The notes under the pieces were generated by a model, which saw nothing but the letters and a program-made list of their open reading frames with translations, had not been told where the DNA came from and did no database searches. From NCBI GenBank assembly GCA_950106755.1, contig OX467092.1:27666582-27730581 (forward strand): a stretch of DNA of 64,000 bases, read 5' to 3'. Shown here piece by piece: positions 51,601-62,416 of the stretch. The translations under genes were made by a program, and so were the position numbers. Position 1 is the first letter of the stretch, and each line of letters opens with the position of its first letter. This DNA is from Climacium dendroides (Eukaryota; Streptophyta; Bryopsida; Hypnales; Climaciaceae).

Positions 51601-51780
51601 GTGTGAAAGTCCCGACTTTGAAGCGCCTAAAAGGGGTTTCTCGGTACCGAGAGAGGTTTTCAAGGGTGAAAAAGTCGCGGAAAAAAAAAAAAAAAAAAAT
51701 TGGTTGAAAGTCCTAACCATGAAACCTCTCAAAGGCTCTCTTTGTATCGAGAGAGGTTTAGGGTGGTGACAAAGTTGCAA
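51601..51780. repeat. Subterminal ~100-bp repeat pair carrying TCTCG palindromes, element B
   Basis: Two units about 100 bp apart begin GAAAGTCC and end GAGAGAGGTTT. The first contains TCTCGGTACCGAGA (51,639-51,652), a perfect 14-bp palindrome; the second has the degenerate TCTTTGTATCGAGA (51,739-51,752). These share the arms of the box array in the spacer of element B, placing related sites near one end as well as in the centre. Confidence 0.7.
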
Positions 51781-52466
51781 AATTTTGGGTGATTTTTTGG
51801 GACCTACTTACAATATGACAAACAACTCTTTGGACTTTTGTCATGGCCTAATTTTTGCCCACCAGTGCTTAAGTGGTCAACTATAGGTGGCTCAACTTTA
51901 AGAGTTTTTGTCTTTCATGAATTAATGATATTTGAAGGTAAAAAATCATTAAGTTATTGATTATTTCAAGTTTGGCTTGTTGAAGCAAACTGTCCCAATT
52001 TTTAAATATTGAAGTTCATTAACTTAAGTTTAATAAAGCTCAACACTCAATTGTCGATGGCCTCAATTTGTTTGGATGGGAGGAGCGGAAAAAAAAATTA
52101 AAAAAAAAATTAAAATGGGGGTACACTAGGATTAGGTGGATAGGAATATTTTGTGGGGCTTTAATGTAAAATCAGTCCCACTTGTGTACTTCCTAAGTCC
52201 TAACCAAACACAGATTGAGGGAGAAGCATTGCAATGTACTTCCACACGTTTCATACATTACACATAGTATATAAAGCATTTACATTGCCTATAGGGAGAA
52301 GAATATGCAACAATCAAAGTTACACACTAATCACTCTGCAAAATTATAGATAAAGCATACATAGTTCTGTACATGTAGTATTTTCACTCAAAGTTCCAAA
52401 TACATATGAATCTAACTCTACATGCTGGGCTTGTATAGGACGGTTCTACATATTCTAACTACAGTT

Positions 52467-54914
52467 TTAAGAATTCATTTTGATCATCCCTGCATTTTCA
52501 AGTAGTTTCATGACTTCATCCATGCTGAGGCTTGGAGCATGGATGAAGGGGTCCTTCTTCGAATCTACTTTGCAAAGGTAACGGAAAATGTAATATAGAT
52601 GTTTGCGGTTGACATATTTCCCTCGCTTACCAATGGAGGCAGAGATCATAGTGCTAAAGGACAAACAAGTGCAAGATGGAAAATTAGAAAGAGTGACCCG
52701 GTTCACCATATGGTGAGGTTCTACGCCTGACTGTAGAGTAATGATAGCTCCAAGTCCTGGGTAAGGCAAAATGTTCACTCCGAGAATGATTCCAGATACA
52801 TTTTGGGCACTCTCCCATTGATTTCGGTGCTCATCAGTAGGTGCCTTCTCATTCCTACGAATGTTTTTTCCATTCCTAACACATGGTGGCTTGTTAGCAT
52901 GAGGTGGTCTTGCGTACGTCCATTCTACAACCTCGAATAGTTTTGAAGACGTGAAGAGCCGTCGTGGAGACAAAGGTAGTTGCTCCTGGAGGTTGAAACT
53001 TGCTTCTTCAAACAATGTGATTTCATCAGAAGTGAGGGCAGTATCAAGCATCATGGCCACACGCGAGGGATTTCAGGTCGGCTAAGAACATGAGACCTTC
53101 TGGGACCCATTACACAACGCTTGATGTCGTCTGGACAAAACCAAAATTCATCAGTCTCCACTCTAGACCCTTTGAACTCACGCTTCTGCCCCTTATATAA
53201 TGGAGCAGTTGTGGCTGTAGCACCCCTCACAATGATCATCTTGCACTTAACCTCTATTTCCGATTGAATGGCATGGCACTTTCTCTTAGACTTCACAGAA
53301 AGGCGGGCTATGTGCCACTGAAATGGATCACAATCTGTCTCCAACACATGTTTGACATGAGGAACTGGTGGTGTATCATCCACTGTATTCCTAACATGGC
53401 TTGGAGCTGACCGAATTTGAATGCGTGGGTGGAAAAAATTCACCTTATCTAGGCGATGAGAATCTCCTTCGGAGCCAATAGGAACATCAAGGGTCCTCTT
53501 AATGGACCCAAACACTTCTTCTCCTTCCAAGTGGGGGATGCGTGTACAAATGTCTTCAGCATCAGGCATACTGCACAAAGCATCAGTAATTCGTTTCCCG
53601 TCCATTGATGCTACTGCCTTCTTCAACTTTAGGTCCTGACGGGAAGGTCCATGTCCAGATGGCCGTAATTGGTCATCTGCATGAAGGCACGGACCCAATC
53701 ATCACATGTCGCAATGTATAAGTCCGTTCCGCGTTTACCAGATGCTTGTAGCCACTTGTTGTGAATCGTCTCAGAGAGGTTACAAGACGGAATGTTAGCC
53801 AATTCTTCCACCGATAGATCCTGTACATTATTTTAGCACTCACATTAGCAATAATCCAAAAGGCAATGTGAAAACTGCATATAAAGAACAAATGAATCGA
53901 AAGGTAGAAGAATGTGACACTTACAGTTTCCATGAAGCCCCCCCATTGGCGGTATCTGAAGTGCCAGAAGGCTAACCACAATTCAAGCTCCTTCAGAGAT
54001 TCCTCTAATGCTGCACCAGAGGAGTACCACCATGCCTTGATTTGGAGGTACCTACTCTCCGCTTCCTCCAAGTTCTTAGCATCTTTGTAGTCTCTGCACA
54101 GCTTCATGTGTTGGCATTGAAGTTCGCGCTTAATGAGTTTTTCAGTGTGTTGCTTCATTGAGGTAGCCCAATGAAAAAGACAAGTGCGTTCTTTGTCAAT
54201 CATCTTGATAGATGGATCTCCAGATCCATAAACAATTCTAACAGCATTCCAATTGGCTTGTGTCCTGTCTGCCATAAAGCCTTTGAAGTTAGGATTTGCC
54301 AAGTCATTCTTCTCCATTACTTTGTTGAGACACCTCCACATAATGACTTGTCCTTCGGTATCTTCTGATTGCATGTTACAAATTGCAATTGTCATTACTT
54401 TGCAATAAATTGAATCATATACGTGGCAAGCAATTGTGGTCCAACCCTTGACGCGTTTCACATGATCAAACATAAGCCAACAATTTGCTAGATCACCTCC
54501 GGGTTGCATCCTCCTTACAAGGTCAACCCCGCTCCCAGGGCCGTCCACGAGCATCTTGAAGACATACACCTTATTCTGTCCCTGTCCCGGGAACACACTA
54601 TCATGAATAAACTCAATCTTTGCTTGTTTCTTCATTGCAAGTAGACGATCAATCTCCCCTCCTCCTCCTCCTCCAGCGTTACGAAAAGAAGCAATGATGT
54701 TCCTCACATTTGGCAAACTAAGGACTTGAAATTTATCCATGACATCATCAAGAGCCTTGCCATGCAGCATCTCCTTGGGTCCGTCACCAGAGTGAACTAA
54801 GAATGTATCAAGGAATTCCTTGCTAGCAGCCAAAGCAATGGCTGATGCTTTGGCAGTAGGGGTTTTTGAAACTTCTTCTGCAATGAGACCTGAGATAGTA
54901 TCAACTGCATTTTC
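52467..54914 (-). pseudogene. Mutator-like (SWIM-type) transposase, element B copy (5'-truncated, frameshifted)
   Basis: Homology to the element A transposase starts near 54,914 at GLIAEEVSKTP, just after an in-frame TGA (54,915-54,917). The N-terminal 400 or so residues, including the Cys/His module, are absent. Exon 1 (to 53,925) holds MFDHVKRVKGW and FKGFMADRTQANWNAV with CLFHW. The intron is 53,821-53,924 (104 bp, GT..AG) at the same site as in A. Exon 2 (from 53,820) holds TRIPHLEGEEVFGS and the SWIM finger SCTCLSF ... YVNRKHLYY, where Arg replaces the Cys seen in A. A deletion with frameshift near 53,685 and a 1-nt shift near 53,060 break exon 2. It is a transposase relic, still colinear with A elsewhere. 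Confidence 0.85.
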
Positions 54915-55250
54915 TCATCTTTCTAGAGTTTCCAATACTTTGCTCTTGCCATTAGGTATCCCAAATTTGTGAACATTTGACGGAAACTGCGACAATGGAG
55001 ACAAGGCGGAGTCGAGACCTCGCACGGTGGGAGCAAGAGGCTGCGATAGTTTCAGCATCGGATTGTGATACTCGTGAGGTACAATCTTGAATCATGGCCT
55101 TTGAATCGCATCCCACATGATATTCGGTACCCTCAATAGATTTCCGAGAACCCTCCCTTGTCGCTTATGTCCCTTATCTGGCTTAGTCGTTGCTGATTGA
55201 ATTTAGAAATGGGAGAAGATCTGGATCGAGGCGTGGTCTCAGTTTTGAGT

Positions 55251-56507
55251 TCTCGCCACCGAGAGGGAGTCATCGCGCGGATTCTCTCGGTTATCATATT
55301 TTGAATTTTGTAGTAGGTTTTGATCTCAATCTCGTGTCCGTCGCTCGACAGTCTCGCCAACGAGACATTGAATATCAATTCAAGATGTTGGAGTAAAGTC
55401 CGATCGCTTACCGCATTTTTCTGATTCTCTCGTCACCGAGACGGAGGAATTGTGGAAAGTGTTCTGTAAAATATTGTCGTTTAGATCTTTCCAAATCGAC
55501 AGTGCGCGTCAGCATCGGATTCTCACATTTCAGTGGCTAGAGCAGCAACACGAAGCCGGGCTGCATCTGCTTGAGTGTTGCAAGGAACTGCGCTGGCCAA
55601 CAGTTGTCTCACCACCGAGAAACTCCAGGCGGGCTTCGTGGGCCGAAGAATTTTTTTCTTTAGATTCATGTTTTTCAGATTTTTTAGGTTTCTGTCCACA
55701 CAGAGGAACATGAGGATTAGTCTCTCGCCACCGAGATTCAAATTTGGGGATCAGAGACTGCTGCGATCTTCCCAACTGATCTGCTTTGAGTTTATCATGT
55801 GGGGACATGGGATCCTTGTCTCGCCACTGAGATAGATATTCGGAAATCATAGACCGCTTTGACTCCCCGACTGAAATGCATTATTCGGAGCTTGTGGGGA
55901 CTTAGGATCCTGATCTCGCCACCGAGAGTAATTTCTGGAAATCATCCTTTCGCAAATTTTTTAGTCAGTCCAATGTGATCCTCTACATAAGCATGCGGGA
56001 TCTAAAGGCTGTGGGGTCTCGAGATTTTATCTCGCCACCGAGAGCCCTGTGAAGGTTGTCCTGTTTGTTGGACTGCTGGACTGCTGCGAGGAACTCGGGC
56101 CATGTTTGTTGGACTGCTGCAAGAAACTCAGCCTCTAACAAGAGTCTCGTCACCGAGATATAGCATGCGGGATTCAAGTCCTGCAAACTTTGTTTTTATT
56201 AGGGTTTTTTTTCCGCAAAATGATTTGTATATATTCTAATAAGTGGGCTTGAAGTAAGGGTCTCGCTACTGAGATAGAAATTCGGGGAGAAACTGCATGC
56301 TCAAATTCTAGTAGGACAAATTAGATATTCTTGAGTACTTTGCATTCTTTGAAGCTAGTGGGGACTTGGGATCTTGCTCTCGCCATCGAGAGACATTTTT
56401 GGAAATCATCCGCTCGCCTATGTTCTAGTTGGGCCATTGTGATTCTTCAAGAAAGCATTCAGGATCTACACGCTGTGGGGTCTCGGAGTTTTCTCTCGCC
56501 ACCGAGA
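55251..56507. promoter_or_regulatory. Array of twelve 14-bp palindromic boxes (TCTCG-N4-CGAGA) between the divergent genes of element B
   Basis: Boxes start at 55251, 55352, 55428, 55607, 55723, 55819, 55914, 56030, 56145, 56261, 56378 and 56494. The consensus is TCTCGCCACCGAGA; seven positions of the arms and CCAC spacer vary only by single changes (for example TCTCGTCACCGAGA, TCTCGCCATCGAGA). From 55,607 on, spacing is 95-117 bp and five of the last six intervals are 115-117 bp. Intervening sequence also repeats loosely (GTGGGGACTTAGGATCCT and CTGTGGGGTCTCGAG before boxes). The array fills the spacer and ends about 145 bp before exon 1 of the ParB-like gene. It looks like a tandem binding platform; the bound protein is unknown. 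Confidence 0.85.
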
Positions 56508-56651
56508 GCCGATTGGTGGATTCTTTTGCTTGCAAAAATTCCAGTTGGTCCAAATACGAAGGAGCTAAGCCTTCACAGGGATTAATTTTCTGAATCATGA
56601 CCATTCCAATGAATATATGAGGTCCTAATAATGTTGCTTATATTTGCGCAG

Positions 56652-59600
56652 GTGGATGCCGCTGATGATGATGTCTTGGTCGAAAATCAATTCCAAGAAA
56701 AAATAGATCCTTCATTGGAAGAGGATCTTGCAAGCATCTCGATGGAAGAACCACGATCGTCTCACGTGGTACAACAGCCTGCATCAATCTCGGTGGAGGA
56801 GCCACAAAAAGATGTCAATGTTGGAGGTGGTTCTTCTGCAATCCAATTGCTTGAGGGAGAAGATGACATTCGTAAGTCTCAGGAGCTTGACTTCGTGGCC
56901 ACAATATCGGGATTGCGTTTTGTCCCAGTCCATCTCTCACGAATGAAAATTCCACTTTGTCGTTTGGTTCCAATGCCAATGGTTAGACCAACTCTTAATT
57001 GTGATCTAACTAAGCTAGAGCAAGAGTTTGTGCACGGCTACGAAGAAGGAGCTCGAGTCTTTTATGTCTCTGTGGCAAATGAGCAGGGCCAAGGAGGGAC
57101 ATTCTCAGATTCAGAGAAAGCTGAATGGGGCTTGCATTAGAACTCGGTGAATGATGAGTTCAATGAGAAACTTTGGGGCGTGGAGGAGCTCAAGCATCTC
57201 GAGGATGCAAAGTTTTATGTCTGTGACGGAAATCATCGTTGAATCGCATGGATGAGGCACATTAGACGTCTCCATAGTGATGACTTGGCCTGGCACATAT
57301 TGGTTGACTCAATAATTTTAGACACAAAAGGGCGTGTAGGAGTGGCGATGCAGGTCATGCACGACATCAACAAGTAAGATTTTATTCATGTCCTTTTTGC
57401 ATTTTTTGTAGATTGCAACGCTCTTTTGATATCACAATTGCATAACTTGTGGATGTCTTACACTCGATTCATGGATGTTTTCAGGCACACTGAAAACTCT
57501 CATGTGAAGACTAATCTAGTACACACCCTATATCGCGTTCGCAAGTACGGGTCGATGCCAATTGAGAAATTCAAAGAGCTTCTAAGTGACGCCGATGTCA
57601 AAGCTTGTCAACAAAATGTGAGGAAGACATGGTACTCCATGCCATTGGACGTATTTACATCATTTATCTTTCAGGTACTGTGTTCCAAAACAAGGGATTC
57701 TCTTTTGATCATAGTGGGATTCCTTTGTTAGTATTTTGATGTGAAATTGTTGGTGCATGCAGCAAGAAATTGCAGTAGCCGGGTGAAAGTACACTAGACC
57801 CCATACACTTTTGTCAAAATTTTAGTACTTTAAAAGTACAAATTTACTAAAGAAAGTGAAATAGAAGGTGGAAAAACAAAAAATTTCAAATTCCATTACT
57901 TAGCCATTCTAGAACTAGCCAATAGAATCTAAAATCTTAGAGTTGATTTTGAAATTGCTCACTTTTCACCAACTTATCCATTCCCAACTAAAATAATACT
58001 ATTTTTTTAGATCTTTGCTACAAGAATGATGTGATTGTAAATTAAACAATAAATCCTAATAGAAGATCTATTGATGTCTATTCTGGAGAAAGGAAATCAA
58101 AATTGAAGTTTCCTAAGACCAAAAATTTTGTACATTTTCACATGATTGTAGTACAAAATTGACTGTGACTTCTTATAAATAATTCACAAAAGTACAAATT
58201 TAATACACTCAAAGAAGTTTTTCAACAAATCTTATAATGCACATGCAAACTAGACATATCTAGCATCTAGAAACATAAAACAAAAGTTGTAAAAACGACC
58301 TTTAAGTATGAATAATACCTTGTAGAAAACCACGTTCTTTGAGAAAATTGAATTGTGACATGAAAAGTACAAGGGTCTAGTGTACATTTACCCAGCCTCG
58401 GACGCAGCTGTCCGAAAGTACCACGAGGACACCCCTCTTGAGGAAGTTATTGATGCGGGGGTTGCAGCTGCAATGAGGACTTCTACAAAGGATGCCACAC
58501 ATCTACTATATAAGAAGCTATCAAAAATAGTTTCTGTTGCAAATCCAGTACTAGGAGATGATTGGCTTCAAGAGGTACACATAGACATGTTTTACTCCCT
58601 CAGCACATACCTACTTAGAATTATTGAGGTTGACCATTCCTATAAGTATTCGGAAGTAGTGAGTTGGCGACAATATTACAGTCTCTGGACCGAGACAAGC
58701 ACTTAGCTATCCAAATTGAGAGTTCATGCTTCCTAAATCTTGTAGTCTATCTTCCGTGGATTCTTGAATTGGATCCATTAGTATGTAACTAGAGTGTCTT
58801 ACCCTAGTGAATTGGGTCATTAGGTTGCTTGTCTAACGACATTCATTTTCATTTTTTCGATATCTATTCAGTTTTCTTAGACTCTTCTTGCTGGGCATCG
58901 TCCGTACTTCCTAATTGAGCCCGTAGATTTTACTAATTTGCCTTCATCCATGCTGTGACTTCTAATGTATTTTAGAATTTAACTGCCATAGTCTCTTACT
59001 CCTACCTTTGCGTTGTTATGATCCTTGTACTGTGTGCCATGTTTTCAATCCATCCTTTCATAATCCCTGCATGAACATGTACTTCCTCACTAGCACTGTG
59101 TTAAGTTTCTCAATATCGGTTAAATTTTCTCCAGATCTCATTCTTGCGATTGTCAATGTATGTTATCTAAATCGGGAGCTAGCTTTTTTCACTGATTGAC
59201 GTTTCTATTTGATCATTGACAGATTGAACGGCATTGGAGCATGTACGCAGTCCAGGAGTTGACTCTCGACAAGCTTCAGCTCATTGCCACAGCAAATGCA
59301 GCCTCAAGTCACAAGGTGAAGTGGCTCAAATGGCTCAATTCATCTGGACCTACACGTGAGGCACGACGATTTCCACCAAGACCAGCCAATGATGACAAGA
59401 TCAACTCCTTCCTTGCCAAGGTGTGTTGGTATGCCGCGGTATGAATCTGTCACGATTTATCATGCAAATTGAGCAAATGATTTGAGTTATTGTTGTTGAC
59501 AGTAATTGATGTCATTATTTTGGCCTGGGTCAGATTGAGGATGCTGCTGTCGAGATGTACGAGGGCATCATCCGCTCCGATAATATTCATGTGGATATGG

Positions 59601-62111
59601 CTGTTGTTGGCGAGCCTGAATCTCTTGTGGATTACATAGAGGGATGGCGGATGAAGGTGTGGGACCACGCCTACCCAGGAACTTTTAAGGGTGCAGATGC
59701 CTTCAAGAAGTCAGAGTCCTTTAAAGACCAGAAGTTCTCTAACCTTGTGGTTAAGAGAGTAATCTATAGGTGAGGGACCTCATTTCCAATATCTTCATTC
59801 TTAGCTTTTCAAGGACATGTTTGTGGATTACTATTGTCTACATGGTTAACTAATATCTTTGAGTCCCGGCCTTGTGCTATAGGTACTTCAAATTTGAATT
59901 GTTTTTCAAGAAAGCAATTGCGAAAGCTGACTTACTGCCTTTCTTCAACACCTGGCTTGACCGGACCTCCTCCGACTACATGTTCTCACCGTCTCAAGTG
60001 AAAAATTGGACGAGTGCTCATTTGCAATCAGGGGCGTGGTACCTTGAATGTAGTCAGGGGTTCATCCCACCTGAAGAGACGGCGCTCTTTCAGTCCATCA
60101 AAGACAGTGGCGTGGTGGATCCACAATTTGATGAATTTGTGGGGCTTGACGCTGATGCTCGAGAGGCTGCTTTGAGGAAGAGAGAGGCATCTGACAAGAA
60201 GAAGGAAGAAAAATGGGAGATAGCAAAGAAGAAGACTGAGGAGAATGATGCTAAGAGAAAAGCACGTGATATCGAGAAAGGTAAGGTCGAGGCAAAGGGT
60301 AAGTTGAGCGGAAGGAAGAGAAAAGCAGAGTCGCAAGGACCAAAGCAAGCTACTAGTGATGGCGCGATGAAGCCCACCTCCTCAGCCTTCTCACTCACGC
60401 AGGAGAAGCTTCTCCATGGGCTTCCTTCCAAGGCCTACACTTTGGAGGCACATGATAACGTGGATGAGATTATCTTGAACCTTGGAGTCTCTAGCTTGCT
60501 GGGATCTGCTGAGGATGGTGTACCTGCATCGTTTGATGCCATCATAGAGTTGTTTAATAAGGTACTATATCTCTTCATTCTTACATGGTTTCATTAGATG
60601 AAGGCAATGACATTGAGGTTATTGTGATGGCTGAGTCCATGATGTAGCGTTCCTATAGGTAATTTATGGCTAATTTTTTACCTGGATTGTATGTGATCAG
60701 CATGCAGCAGACAAAGAGCGCTTCTTCAATGGTGTGGTTACTGGGCAGGCGGCCGTTGACCTCATAGTTGTAGATCTCCCCGAGGGATTACCGGTCCCTA
60801 CAGTTTCCAATCCACCAACATCGGTTCCCAAATGGAACGAGTTCTCGGCGGAAGGTCTTACTGATGTCTTCGATTTTGCTGACAACTATTTGCACGACGG
60901 TGGTGCTCTCCTTGTGATGTACCCATTTAGTCGTGACATCAAGTCTCACTTTCTTGAAAATTTTAAGTCGTTTGAATTTACTTCAAAGAAGGATTGGTGG
61001 GGCATGAATAGGCTCCACCTAGCGTCTCCATCTGACCCATCAGCCACGGTATGCTCTAAATTCTTTGAGTTTGTATTAGGTTCCTAAATTTGAATTTCAT
61101 CTTTAAGGCCATTCAATAATTCTAATTGTTTTGCAGACGATGCGCTTTGCGATTTCACTTTACGTGAGAGGTTCCCAGGGCCGATTCAAGAGCCGGTTTT
61201 CATTCCAAGATGTACCTGAGCATGAAGCAGTAGGCATCAACGTGGGTCGAGACGACATCTTGCAGAATTTCTGTGGGAAGGATGATGTGGCTTTAAACAG
61301 GAAGATTCCTTGGCGGGGTCCTCGGGAGAAGGCCCGGGCGTTTATGCAAATGCTTGTGGAAGCAACGACCTTGCCTGGTGATATCGTCATGGACTGCACC
61401 GCATCTACAGGTTTGTATTTCCAGTTAGTTTTTGTGAGTCCCGAATTTTAACCACATTATGATTTGATGTATTCATTCCAGTTCATGTAGATGGTTCAAT
61501 GACTTCCTTCTTGTATGCAGGTTCATGTGTATATGCTTGCCGTGCTACTGGTCGTCATATTGTGGCCTTGGAAGCAGAAAAGTCCATATATGATGCACTG
61601 CTAGCTCCATTAACTCGCCGTGCATCGAATACTGTGACTCAACCGAAGCACACTCCTGCTCCTCCAATTGATTTGGAAGAGGAAGAAGTGCCCGTCCATC
61701 ATGTCGTGAGGACTTCAAAATTTAGTAAGTAAGTTTATCCCTAAATTTTCAAAGTTATCCATCTAGGTTTCATCATGTACTTTGATCTCATGTGTGGGTT
61801 TTTTTTTGTATAGGCAAGCAAAGAAAATGAGAACGGCACAACATCGACTGTCCTTTGGGAAGGCTCCATTCTTCTTTAGCCCGCCTAAGCCATTTCATTT
61901 ACCAGTGTATGCCGAGGCATTAGCTTCACAGTTTGCTACTTTTGGCAGTAGACAGTGTTCAAGGATTTGTAAGGTAGATCCTCGAGTTCTCATGTTCATA
62001 GATGATTCGGCTAAAGAGTCAATTAGTGAGACATCAAATAGCCATGACACTTCTTCATGTAGATCTCCTGGTAGTTCTTCATCCAGATCTCCTAGTACTT
62101 CTCATCACTGA
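56652..62111 (+). pseudogene. ParB/Srx-like plus N4/N6 methyltransferase-like fusion gene, element B copy (broken)
   Basis: Ten exons: 56652-57373, 57485-57674, 57763-58574 (with a MITE inside), 59223-59438, 59534-59769, 59883-60561, 60701-61048, 61137-61410, 61521-61728 and 61814-62111. Without the MITE all phases join, giving about 1,121 residues. Exon 1 has the ParB/Srx-like block AKFYVCDGNHR. Exon 6 is a long charged coiled linker with SGRKRKAESQ, a likely nuclear signal. Exon 7 has motif IV VDLIVVDLPEGLPVP; exon 8 KIPWRGPREK and GDIVMDCTASTG; exon 9 CRATGRHIVALEAEK. The order IV-X-I is that of permuted (beta-type) N4-cytosine/N6-adenine methyltransferases, but DPPY and FxGSG are replaced. 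TAG at 57138-57140 and TGA at 57240-57242 interrupt exon 1. The start may be ATG 56631 (reading through) or an upstream exon spliced at 56651/56652. Confidence 0.85.
57781..58393. mobile_element. 613-bp MITE inserted in exon 3 of the element B ParB-MTase gene
   Basis: The inverted ends match at 19 of 21 positions (left GGGTGAAAGTACACTAGA.., right complement GGGTAAATGTACACTAGA..). The exon base string AGCC is duplicated on each side (57,777-57,780 and 58,394-58,397). Removing the insert restores EIAVASDAAVRKY, colinear with ANAAVRKY in element A. There is no coding capacity. A 4-bp duplication does not by itself identify the superfamily. Confidence 0.85.
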
Positions 62112-62293
62112 TCTCTATTGTGAATTCTATCACTTCTATATCTTACTAAGGGTTATACTTTTCACATTCTTCAAGTCCACTATATGTTTTTATTATTCCT
62201 GAACCCTAATCCCTTGTTATATTTTTGTTATCCTAAAGCCACTATTTCTCTACTAATTTGTATTCTCACACACAAAGCCCTACAAAATGTTAA

Positions 62294-62406
62294 CCACGGT
62301 TATAGGTCCACACCCCATAAATTATAAATTTTTTGGAAAAGGTTGAAGGCTCAAAAGCTCACAACTCTCGGGCTCACGCTCCAAGGCTCACAAACTAGCA
62401 CCCCCG
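62294..62406 (-). repeat. Right terminal inverted repeat and subterminal motif of element B
   Basis: Read inward on the minus strand the end is CGGGGGTGCTAGTTTGTGAG, with further GTGAGC repeats. The shared motif appears as CCACGGTTATAGG on the plus strand at 62,294-62,306. Confidence 0.78.
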
Positions 62407-62416
62407 TCTTACATGC
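62407..62416. repeat. Right target-site duplication of element B
   Basis: TCTTACATGC, identical to 51,359-51,368. Confidence 0.88.

Larger units (their letters stand above)
51369..62406. mobile_element. Element B: second two-gene Mutator-like transposon with ParB-methyltransferase gene
   Basis: The unit is 11,038 bp between identical 10-bp duplications, with inverted ends sharing GCTAGTTTGTGAGCC at both tips. The transposase lies on the left (minus) and the ParB-methyltransferase gene on the right (plus), so both read outward, as in element A but inserted in the opposite orientation. The end beside the transposase starts CAACGACGCTAG and the one beside the ParB gene starts CGGGGGTGCTAG. The central spacer is only about 1.7 kb and is filled by an array of palindromic boxes. 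The transposase is 5'-truncated and frameshifted and the ParB gene has nonsense codons, so B is non-autonomous. Confidence 0.92.

Noticed and set aside
55133..55850. Overlapping ORFs on both strands within 55.1-55.9 kb
   Set aside because: They are created by the repeated TCTCGCCACCGAGA boxes and lack any family motif; the array explains them.
55251..56507. CRISPR-like array
   Set aside because: The repeated unit is a short palindrome inside loosely repeated 95-117 bp units; spacers are themselves related, there are no cas genes and the genome is eukaryotic.
27651..57242. Nonsense codons as a C-to-T (methylation-driven) mutation signature
   Set aside because: Most stops are TGA, but comparison of only two diverged copies does not give the ancestral codon, and several sites would need more than one change.
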